A stretch of 64,000 bases of DNA from assembly GCA_036852015.1 (NCBI GenBank), contig JAANDG010000302.1, forward strand, positions 62,001-126,000, read 5' to 3'. Shown here one piece after another: positions 25,001 to 34,508 of the stretch (the stretch's first letter is position 1; each line of letters begins with the position of its first letter). Below the pieces are notes generated by a model. It had not been told where the DNA came from. It ran no database searches and saw only the letters and a list, made by a program, of their open reading frames with translations. The DNA is from Pelodera strongyloides. Lineage: Eukaryota > Nematoda > Chromadorea > Rhabditida > Rhabditidae. The position numbers and the translations under genes are program-made.

Positions 25001-28000
25001 ACAACATAGCCCTACATAAAACAGGGTTGTATATACAAGAAATGAGATGCAAAAAGGATATTTTGCATCCCCCGCAAAGAAAACCCTTCTCTCATCTGAA
25101 GCTCTAAAAAAGAAAGACAAAATCTGAATCACTCAAAAAGATCAATTGAGTCTATCCAATCCAAAGCATACCTGCTCGAGACCCTCCACTGTGGCAATAT
25201 CCCTGTTCAACTGCACGTCGACTTTGACTGGGTCCGCATGCAGTGCTACTTTAACAAGTGCTTCAACCTAAAACAAGCGATTTTTCGATAGGCAACAATA
25301 ATCACGAATTGCAAAAATGATCTAGCGACATCAAAAAGAGACGAATCGTACAATATTTGTTTATCTCATCACGAATACCTTGGGAGAAGTTGTTGCAGAG
25401 AAGCACATCGACTGTCTCTTTCTCGGCAATCGTCGCAAAATTTGCTGCATTTCCAGTTCGAATCCGACATCGAGAATACGATCAGCCTCGTCCATGATCT
25501 GGAAAAGGTGGTTGGCTTTTGACTACAAATAAAACAACACTAACTACACCATACCGCAAACCATTACAACAACCAATAATGTCAAAATGATCGTCATCCC
25601 ATCCCCTCACATGAATATCTGGACACAATAATCAGGACGCGGAACTAATTGGCGGAACCCAAGCCATACCAAACACTTGAGGTTCCTTGTGTTGAAGTAC
25701 TGTGTTGTTGTCAAGTGATCGAGCAGACGTCCAGGAGTGGCTACGACGAAAACAATTCCCTGAACAACAATGTTGAACTTTCAGTTTCAGTTGGTCATGG
25801 CAATTTTAACATGCTATTTACTCTTCGAGAGAGCGTTTCGATCATAACCTTACATTAAGATGCAATTGATGCACAAAGATACTAACCGATGCAAGCTTTC
25901 TGTCATCAACCTTCTTCAAATTTCCTCCAATCAAGAGACGGTGAGACAAATCCGGGAATGCTGAAAAAAATCAGAAATATTCCCCTGTCTGTGTGCGTAG
26001 TAAGTAATATAAGTATGGAAAGCGAACTGTTGAAGACCCATAATGTGCCTCCGAGTGAATAAATGGTACACTATCGTCCTATACTAAAAGAAACAACGCA
26101 CAACTATAGAGCGAATAAGTCACATATTAACGCAACAAACATCATTTAACGTTTTCAATTAACAAGTAACGAATTAAAGAAAATAGTATTTTTTTAGCAA
26201 CTCACGTTCCAAAAGCTCGGTCAGCACAGCGTAAATCTGCATGGCCAGTTCTCTTGTGGGGGAAATAATGCACACTCCAACGCCGTGAGATCTCTACAAA
26301 GGAAGTGGGTCTTTTTTTGGGGGTCTGAACGCCCAGAAAAAAAAGAACGTAAAGTCGTAAAAACCTACGTGGAATTTAATCTTCAACATCAGTTCGATAG
26401 CAGGGATCAGGAAACCGAGAGTTTTTCCCGAACCAGTCTTCGCAGTAGCGAGAATATCGCGACCCTTAACACAAGAAAATGAAGTCAAAATTACCAATAC
26501 AATTATTATACACATATTAAAGTTGTAAATACACTACATTTGTACAGAACATAACAAGATCTTCAAAACGAAAAACAACCTCAAGCAATGGTTCAATAGT
26601 CTTCTCCTGGATTTCAGTCATGTTCTTGAAGCCCATTTCATCCAGCTTCTAAAAATACAAGCTCCTAAAGTCCCGTCCCAAGCTGGAATAAGCTTATGAG
26701 AATATCCAAAGCAGTGATCGGGTAGACTCGTCTTACGGGTCTCAATCCTCGTAAGTTATACAATCAGCGCGCTTACCTGCAGAAGCTTGGGATTAACCTT
26801 CCCCTTGAGTTCCGAAAACGTCTTGCGAGTAGTTGCGGGGCTAACCTAAATATTCTCGAGTCGAGTCACGAGCTTCACTCCACTTCCACTACCTCAAATG
26901 TCCAGTGTTGTAAAAAAAGATTGGTCATGGGGTTTCCATGTATGCGATTCGCAAAATGACAAACCGCTGTCCATGTTCAAGACATTTTACATGCATGTCA
27001 ACTGCCTACAGTAACAACGAAACTCAAGAGTTGCGCGCGGCAACAGTTTGGGGGTGTTTCCCGCAAAAGAATTTGATGCGCGCCGCAAAAGTTTTCCCAC
27101 CGACTCTGGTTGCCGTTTTGGTGCGGGAAACACCCCCAAACTGTTGCGGGAAACAACCCCAAACCGTTGCCGAAAAGGTGCGGAAACGGTGCGGGAAAAG
27201 TAGCAACTGCAAAAAGAAAGTAGCGTGTTGGATTCGAACCCAACACTCTTGTTAGATACTTTCTCTGAACAGCGCCTTAGACCACTCGGCCACACAACAC
27301 ATGTGACACCTGTGCTTGCGGAAAAATATTAGTACAACAACTGCACTTACGTCAGATCCTCCGAGCGCTTTCAAAAACGTTGCCGAAAAGGTGCGGAAAT
27401 GGTGCGGGGCGCAAGTTGCGCGCCGCACCATTTCCGCACCGTTTCCGCACCTTTTCGGGAAACACTTTGCGCGCCATTTCTATTCCGCGCGCATTTTGTT
27501 TCCCATACCTTTGCGGCGCGCATTTTGTTTCCCGAAATGGTGCGGCGCGCAACTCATCGGCTCTCAGTGAACCCAAGCAAATCGCACGTTTGGCGGCCCT
27601 GCAACTAAAGTGCCCCAGACCCGTGCTATTTGAAACAGAGCCGCATCAGACCCATGCTATTTTAAATAGAGCCGTATTATTTTGAAATAAATCCATACTT
27701 CAAAATCGCTGCGAGACCTTGTCATTTACACTGACTTGAACATGGACAGGCGTTTGTCATTTTCGCAATTGCGAATCGCATACATGGAAACCCCATTAGA
27801 GGAGTCACCGAGTCGCCCTTACGTCTGCCCATGATATCTTCTTATTCTCCTGGGGAGCATCCTTAGCGTCGTCTTCTCCTTTCAACGATCCCTCCTCTTC
27901 TGAATCTTCTGCCTCCTCGTCATCACTCTCATCACTACCGGATTCAGTCTTCTTTCCTATCTTCTTCTTGTTCTTTCCGTTCGCTTGCTCTACGACCTCG

Positions 28001-28460
28001 TTAATCTAAATAGAAAACAAAACATAGCAAATATTCAAAGAAATCTCAACAAGTGGAACCATAAGCGACCATTTTTGCAACAACGCCATGACAAAAAAAA
28101 GCGTCACACAAACTATTTCAAAGCCGACGTGTGAAGATTGAGAGATAGACGATAATTAAACATATTAAGGTCCAACAATGAAAGAAGAATCTGAACACGA
28201 AAATTTTACCTGGTCAACTGTGACTTGCTCTTCTGTTTCCTCATGGTCATCACCGTCTTGTGGTTGCGGAGCAGTCTGCAATGCGACAAGTTGCAAACAC
28301 ACCAAAAAAACGGTGTTTTTGGGGAAACATTTACATCAGTATTACTTGCTAAAACGAATCGGAAAATATGACTCACGTCACCGCGGCGTCGAAGCTGCTG
28401 TAACCGTCGCTTGAGAACGTACTTTTGGGCCAAGTAAGTTGCCTGTAGTTTGGGAGGCAT
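22063..28460 (-). CDS. DDX18/Has1-type DEAD-box RNA helicase
   Basis: Homologues act in the nucleolus in ribosomal RNA processing and 60S subunit assembly. Exons, in coding order: 28460-28377, 28275-28210, 28005-27823, 26845-26777, 26648-26580, 26464-26369, 26293-26206, 25960-25887, 25759-25670, 25498-25379, 25267-25172, 25011-24937, 24664-24578, 24461-24370, 23992-23918, 23804-23724, 23641-23518, 22886-22743, 22161-22063; about 603 residues, phases consistent. Order of features: basic start ([19 protein letters not shown]), acidic Glu/Asp region, Q motif (FKNMTEIQ), Walker A (AKTGSGKT), [36 protein letters not shown] and HRVGRTARG. Then comes the Has1-family C-terminal domain ([16 protein letters not shown]) and a Lys-rich tail. 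A further small exon (22272-22246 or 22272-22242) may be used near the 3' end. The ATG directly follows an acceptor, suggesting trans-splicing. Probably the last gene of a minus-strand operon. Confidence 0.93.
22242..22272 (-). other. Possible alternative small exon of the DDX18-like gene
   Basis: Flanked by an acceptor (TTGTTAG) and two possible donors. With the weaker donor (GTCGGT) it is 27 bases and adds in-frame AEAYLEGGF. With the better donor (GTCAGT) it is 31 bases, shifts the frame and replaces the Lys-rich tail with a short end. Skipping it also keeps frame. Which form is made cannot be told from sequence. Confidence 0.4.
22558..22719. repeat. Inverted-repeat (MITE-like) element
   Basis: The left end AGCCGTATTGCACCCACTTTG is matched inverted by the right end CAAAGTAGGTACAATACGGCT with a few mismatches. 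A related half-copy (CGTATTGCAACCACTTTGATA) occurs at 22923-22943. All lie in introns of the DDX18-like gene. Confidence 0.6.
23218..23284. repeat. 19-bp tandem repeat, about 3.5 copies
   Basis: The unit GGCCTTGCCGTTAACACAA is repeated without visible mismatch. It is flanked by GC-rich GGGAAACGCGGGATT words at about 23175 and 23365, and lies in an intron of the DDX18-like gene. Confidence 0.9.
26929..27794. mobile_element. 866-bp terminal-inverted-repeat element
   Basis: The left end GGGGTTTCCATGTATGCGAT (26929 onward, about 53 bases) recurs inverted at the right end, finishing ATCGCATACATGGAAACCCC at 27794. The interior has GC-rich words (GGTGCGGAAA, TTTCCGCACC, GCGGCGCGC) in both orientations and a tRNA-like segment. 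No transposase frame is visible, so it would be non-autonomous. It fills most of one DDX18 intron and ends only 28 bases before the next exon (27823). Confidence 0.8.
27221..27299 (-). pseudogene. tRNA-Leu-like relic inside the TIR element
   Basis: On the minus strand the sequence keeps a near-perfect A box region (GTGGCCGAGTGGTCTAAGGC) and B box (GGTTCGAATCC), as in class II tRNA-Leu. The 3' end CGCTAC resembles the acceptor 3' half of a leucine tRNA, but the 5' end (TGTTGTG) does not pair with it. The T arm has a mismatch and the anticodon arm is not recoverable. It is thus a pseudogene or tRNA-derived module. Intact A and B boxes could still support RNA polymerase III initiation. Confidence 0.7.
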
Positions 28461-28594
28461 CTGGAAAACAGAATATGAGCGTTGTTTCAAAATAAAAATG
28501 TTCAACAATTCGAATTAACAAAAATAAAGATAATAGAATCGAATTAAACGATGTGAAATGAAAATAAGAGGAAACTTTTTAGAACGCATTTATT
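28461..28594 (-). promoter_or_regulatory. Archease-DDX18 intercistronic region
   Basis: On the minus strand an AATAAA (28594-28589) is followed 128 bases later by the acceptor TTTTCCAG immediately before the DDX18 ATG (28460). This matches nematode operon intercistronic spacing. About 490 bp of archease 3' UTR (29084-28595) precedes it. Confidence 0.6.
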
Positions 28595-29084
28595 ACAAAG
28601 CCTTCCTGAGATCTGCACTGCAAGATAGAGACGAATTTCGAAGCAAAACACTACGGTTTGACAATTAATGATTCTACAAAAACACAACTTGTTGCAATGT
28701 TCGAAGTAAAAACCAACAAAATATCCTCAAGAGTCACGGATAATGTAGGAATCGTTGAAAGATATGCAGTTTAAAATCAGTCACCGTTATTTGTCAGTAT
28801 TCTATTTTTTAGATACAGTAATAAAAACACTCACTGTACAATATATACAACGCACAAAGAAAACAACAAGTATCAACACATGCATATGGAAATAACAATT
28901 ATAAAACCTGTAATGCAAAAAAAAATACCGATCGTCACAACAATGCTAAATAAACCGGCACATAGAAGTCACATGTAAAAACATGAAGTACAAATCATAT
29001 ACTGGGAAACGTGTTAGTAATAAACGTATGCACCCAAATGATACTCGTAGGGCTCAAATTACCCTAAGCTAATCAACAATTGAT

Positions 29085-30393
29085 TTAAATATCAACAATC
29101 ACATACATATCCGTTCTCTCTTTCCCGATATTAATCTGCATATTGCTGTAAGTAATCGCCTTGATATCCGCCTCTTGTGAGTGCTTTTTTTCGTTATCAT
29201 AGGACTCGCCTAAAGACAAAGGCAATACTATGAAAAAGTTCATCAACAATACCAAGAATTCACGAAAATATCAGTAATGCGAAATTGCGAAATGTGAGGA
29301 AATAAAACCTAAAATGACTTGGTTTATCCGTTTATCTACGTGGGAAAATTGAACAGAACAACAAAACAAAACTAACCAAAACCATAGCCTTCCACTGTAA
29401 AATTGTCGAGGTCCAATTTCGTGACAGCAAATGATTTAGCCACGAAGAATGGTTCGGACTGGAAAGCAACCAGGGCTTCTTCCATAAAAGAGAAGATCAT
29501 TGTGTCCAAATCACGTCCTTGTCCAACAAAGTGGTACTCATAAACCTGCGAGAAATAAGCACACTAAATCGTCTCAAAATTAACAAAACTTGACCTGGCA
29601 TGGCACGATTAAGCTCTAAATTCACTACAGACAGAAATAGAGGAAAACAGGATATATTATTCCATATGTATCTGTAACCATGTAACCAAACCTTATATAC
29701 AGTGGAATTTGTGCTTGCTTTGATTACTACGTATGCAACAATGCAACCAAAGAAAATTGAAAAACAAAACAAATTCCACTCCTTACAATACAAACGCTGT
29801 TTGTTTGGCTCGATTAGATTGTGACCAAACAAGTCTATACGCACGTTATTTTCCGGCAAACTCTAGGTTGAACAACAGGGTATTCTCGAATGGTTCCATG
29901 ACGAAAGCGCCTATTCACAACAGCCAACCTCATCAACTTTGTCCAAATCGGTCATATATCCGTACATACTCATCAGTAGTGCTTCAATCGCCCGTTCGGG
30001 CGTATTTCCCCAAGAGTGGAGCTGGATGTCTGCCGGGTGGTCCAAATATTCATAACGTTTCTCCTCCTGAAATATAAACTTGGAAATGATAAAAGAGGAT
30101 TAGTGGATGCGAGAGACCGTTCTAGATACAAATGCGGACGCAAAATAACAATAACACACACACACAAAAAATGGAAATAAATCAACATACTTTCGAACGT
30201 TTTTCCGGCAGAACATGACTGTTGCGTTTTACTGAAAAGCATACATACACATGGTCGACGATTTTTTTTTTGTTCATCTCCCCTACACATCAAACAACAA
30301 AAAAACACAATTCCTTCTTACTTTCTTAGTTAGAAACTTAGCCCGCTTAGCCGCAAAAAAACTCTCTCTTACCGTTTTCGATGTCCTCTTCAT
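29085..30393 (-). CDS. Archease (RtcB tRNA-ligase cofactor)
   Basis: Archease helps the RNA ligase RtcB turn over during tRNA splicing and XBP1 mRNA ligation. Coding exons: 30393-30373, 30066-29929, 29545-29377, 29209-29085; about 150 residues against roughly 167 in human. Family motifs seen are [16 protein letters not shown] near the N-terminus, [36 protein letters not shown] and the C-terminal VIVDI, whose final Asp is a conserved metal-ligand position. The start at 30393 (MKRTSKT) is set by phase. The first exon begins at an acceptor (30499) and carries an earlier ATG (30460) in another frame. Middle gene of the probable MAF1-archease-DDX18 operon. Confidence 0.92.
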
Positions 30394-30498
30394 CCTCGCC
30401 TGAACTTTTTCTTTTCTTCGCAACGAGTGGTGCACAAGTGTGGTTCGAAGCACAAGCCATAATCTGTTGGGGACGAACCGCAGTGTGGAACCAGCAGC

Positions 30499-30649
30499 CT
30501 GAAAAAAATAAAACAACTGGGTCAGAAACAATGATTTAGTACTCTATTAATCGACAAAACTAAGGGAAAAAATAGTTACATGAGGCGTGGTGCGAGCGCA
30601 ACGCAGTCGTAATTTTCAGAAAATAAAGCAAATACATATTCAGTTTATT
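30499..30649 (-). promoter_or_regulatory. MAF1-archease intercistronic region
   Basis: A minus-strand AATAAA (30649-30644) is followed by an acceptor (TTTTTTTCAG ending at 30499) 145 bases on. No coding exon lies upstream that could join to archease, so trans-splicing is likely. The approximately 890 bp between the MAF1 stop and this signal would be MAF1 3' UTR; I see nothing else in it. Confidence 0.55.
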
Positions 30650-31535
30650 GAGAGTAAGAGAAAAAGTATGACTTCAACGCAAGAAGCAGTCAGCAGTTTC
30701 CGAATATTATGAGGTCAGTAGTTATTATAGTTATCATTCCACCTAGAATATAGATGGGCTTCTCACCATAAGCAAGACACACAACATTATAAAAAGTGTA
30801 ATTCAACGAAATAACAGTACAACTAAACTAACCGATAATACATATATGTACACAAGAGGCAAAGCAGTCCATGAGATTCTAACTACCTGATACTTAAAAG
30901 ATGACTACAAAGAATGAACAAACTAAAATAAACAAATTGTGATCAAAGTAATAAAACTATGCATCTAACAATAAGTCCTGCTCTCGCACAAATACTTCAA
31001 TTACTACGATTGTTATAAAAAGCAAAGCAGATTACGCGAGAAGATCCATCAGCAGAACTAGCCAAATATGAGACAGCAAACAAGTGTTTCAAACAAATAG
31101 TACATCCGACAAAACTGGTTATATATGCAAAAATATTTGTAATTTGTACACAAATGGTCCCAGACAATTTGCTCTCTGTTGACAGATTCAGAAAACGTAA
31201 GATAGTTTCCCAAACCATCCACCGAGTAAAAGGCACTCTCTGAAAATAATATTTGCATCAGAAACGAAGACAGCATTGTCTTCGCGTACAAGCTGTCCGT
31301 TTCACTGCAGAACTGTGCACACTGCGCCACATCAAGTTGAGTACTTTTCGAGGAAGGCACATTTTTTTTAATTAACTGTTAGAAAAAGAGGTAAGCAACA
31401 AGAATAAAAAAGAGGAATGTTAATAGCGAGCGACCAATGGGCAATGTAAAATATTAATTAATTTTCACATCCGAAAATCAAACTACGTAAATAATCCAAA
31501 GAGCCAAGCAGAAACTACTTACCTGATTGAAATAA

Positions 31536-33413
31536 TCACTGAGCATCCAAATTCCAGAGTTCGTCAGCACTCAAGTTCAGATCTCTATTGTTGATCGCCC
31601 GGCAAGACAGGAAGAGAATTCTTTTGAGCACCTTGTTGTAGAAAAAGTAGTTGAAACACCACATCACACCTTCCTCTGAGAATGGATCTCCCTCGTATGT
31701 AGAATTGTAGCTGAAAAAAAAAGCCTAAATTAAAGTAATCTCACGGCAGATAATACAGGATGTAGGGACGTATTACGTATTCTTTCTAACTAGAATAATT
31801 TGTCTAATTGGTATTGGTCTTGCCAGAAAGATCTCGCTAAATTCTTTGAATTCGCTTATTTCGTCTGACAAACTTTTGCGAGCTCATTTCAAAAAAAAAT
31901 TCTCAATCTCACACTCGAATCAAACGAGCGACAATAAATAAAGTATATCAGAAATAATACTGTTGGCGAAAATAATGCTGTTCCTTAATATAGATTATTA
32001 ATATAGAGTCGGGTGGGATACAATGAAGGAAGTAAATTCGGATATCCAAATCAAGGCAGTATTGTTGTTATGTATGACTAGTATGAGTCACGTCAAATAA
32101 ACAAACATTTGGTTATTACTGTTACCCACACTCGGAACCGGTCACGATGGGTCGAGGTCGAGAGAACGCTATAAAATCCGACAACAAGTAAGTAATAGAT
32201 ACTGCGAAACGAACAATGGCATAAATCAACGACACCTGTAGATTTTGCAATCTTGCGGTTTGATCTCGTTTTCTACAGCCGCCCACATTTCATCCCGCAC
32301 ACACATGTACTGATCAACAACAGCTAAAAACTTTGAATCCACAGCTTGTACGAGAGCCTGAAACAGGAAATTAGACAATTTTTGACACTGAATAAAGAGA
32401 AAAAAATGAAGAGCATAATATACGACACCCCACAAATGTAAATATTACAAAAAAAAACACCCCATTGCACAACACTCTTAAAAAGTTTACCTCGTATTCG
32501 GGAATTCTCGAGAAACTGTGGCTTTTCACATCATTAAAATCGTAGTCGGAATACGAGGTGTTCAGCACTCCTATCAAATCGAACAACGTTCGTTTCGAAA
32601 TGGAATCGACCAGAATTGTCTAGAGAAAGATTTCGTTGTTGGCTGGAAATCCAGTTTACGTAAATAACGTTTACTTTAAAGATTGAATATAGCCTAAAAA
32701 TAAAGACATACAAAATCGGATTTTTATGTTTTGTTCGCCCGCAAGGTGGTGCCTCAACCTCAAAATGAACAATATTCACATAAAATCGCAGCAAATTAAA
32801 TGCGCCATAAACAGAACAGAACAAGAAAAGTACCTCATTATCAGCATCGAGGTCAGATCCACCGGAACAACTGTGCTCTGATAAATGGCGCATTCTGTGT
32901 GAGTGTCCCAGAGGCGACGTCGCGAGAGTGGAGAGGGTCCAGGCTTCCGGAGGGGATAAGGGTTGTCTAAGGAAGTAAATTAAATTGTTATTTCATGTGA
33001 ACAACAAAAGGATATGTTGAAAAAAAAATAGAACCGGAGTGCCAGGCAAAATCAAGAAAAAGTAAAAATCTATCTAAAAAAAATGCGAACAAAATTCCTA
33101 ACCTATCGTTCAATGTTCCATTCTTCTTCCACTGTTTCTTGTCACTTTGCACCATTTTGCAAGAGTACGATTCCATTCTGCAAGAATAGAGGATTTGTAA
33201 GGATGAAAAATGCAGCCCACCAACCACCTACAAGACAGTCCAAAACCACAATATGCGCTACACATACTGAGAATTACAAACAATGCTCCTGTGTTGGAAA
33301 TTCACATCATCACAAAGATGATAAACATACTTAAAATCCAAGAGGCAGTCTGTGGCCTTCACGGTAACCGTTGAACTCGCGTGTTCCAAGGAACTATTTT
33401 CGAGAAATTTCAT
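31536..33413 (-). CDS. maf-1: MAF1, RNA polymerase III repressor
   Basis: MAF1 binds RNA polymerase III and represses tRNA and 5S transcription downstream of TOR and stress signalling. Exons: 33413-33331, 33177-33103, 32966-32834, 32619-32491, 32357-32236, 31710-31536; about 238 residues (human 256). Conserved blocks: [10 protein letters not shown] at the start; [14 protein letters not shown] (A box); a Ser-rich variable linker; [20 protein letters not shown] (B region); and [18 protein letters not shown] followed by SCRAIN (C box). The acidic C-terminal tail of the human protein is missing; the frame ends DELWNLDAQ. The ATG lies one base behind the acceptor CTTTTCAG, fitting trans-splicing. 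First gene of the probable operon. Confidence 0.95.
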
Positions 33414-34508
33414 TCTGAAAAGTAGGAGTTTATGTGGCCTCCATAAGTAGCGTCAGTAGCGTGCTAGATGTCTGTGATTTCAAGGATTATATTGTATTTG
33501 CTTCAAGATGTCGTGATTTTATAGTACAGTCATTAAGTATATTTATGTCCCTACTGTACTACGTTATCCCGCCAAAATATATACAGCTGTAATTTTCTTT
33601 TTTTGGGAGAACGCATTCGAAATCTTGCGATATCTCCCCGAAATACGGCCAGTTTTACAGTTGCACGGACTGGACTGGAGTTGGAGACTGGAGTTTTACA
33701 GTTGCACGAATAAGGTTACAAAATAGGCAATACAGCAGGAAAACAATCCTGGCAACAAAAGAAAGAAAAAATCGAAACAAGTGCGAAAACTAGTATCGCA
33801 AAGGGTACGCACTACTTAATTACGCTTTAACATCAAGAAGATTCGTAAAGATATATCAGTTGTACGGTTTTTGTCTGCATTTCAACACTAGAGATGACTG
33901 ACTCTCTGAGCGGGCAAATTGTCTGCCAAATGTAAATTGTGATTATTTGCTTCAGTATAAAAACAAATCGGCGGTCCTTGGAGCATAAATTAACATGAAA
34001 TCCAATCATACAAGGACCGGATACATTTCGATGATATCGGAACGCATCCTTCAAATTTAATGATTTTCATGCTAAGAGAATGCTACTTAGAAAAAAGAAC
34101 GACATCTAGGAAACACACAAACAAAAATACACCGGAGCAAAATAATGAACGAAATAATTTGCGCGTTATATTGATTGACAAAATTAAATTTTTTTGTCAG
34201 ATATAGGAACAAATCATAAATGGTGTGTGGAAGGTGTATGACCGTAAAATCAATAACTCCAAATTGTTCACAATTTTTCTCTCTATCCAATTCCAATATC
34301 CAATTTTCGTTTCCGTTTCCGTGTTTCGATTTTCACTTTTTATATACAAAGAGTTTCCAAAAAATCGATGCGTGGTCTATCCAATTCCAATATCCAATTT
34401 TCGTTTCCGTTTCCGTGTTTCGATTTTCACTTTTTATATACAAAGAGTTTCCAAAAAATCGATGCGTTGTTTAGTGTATTCACTTGCTGAAGGAGCATTC
34501 TGTGGATA
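33414..34508. promoter_or_regulatory. Divergent intergenic region between MAF1 and the UBAP1-like gene
   Basis: About 1.1 kb separating oppositely transcribed genes, so it should hold both promoters. No motif is assigned with confidence. GGAGTTGGAGACTGGAGTT-type short direct repeats (TGGAGTT, GTTTTACAGTTGCACG) occur at 33645-33712. A 94-bp tandem duplication lies next to the UBAP1-like start. Confidence 0.5.
34282..34469. repeat. 94-bp direct tandem duplication
   Basis: Copies at 34282-34375 and 34376-34469 are almost identical, beginning TCTATCCAATTCCAATATCC and ending AAAAATCGATGCG. The block ends 40 bases before the ATG of the UBAP1-like gene, so it is in its 5' UTR or proximal promoter. 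The near identity implies a recent duplication. Confidence 0.92.

Noticed and set aside
26998..27685. Several overlapping open frames of 60-100 codons on both strands
   Set aside because: GC-rich repetitive interior of the TIR element gives stop-poor frames in all directions; none resembles a transposase.
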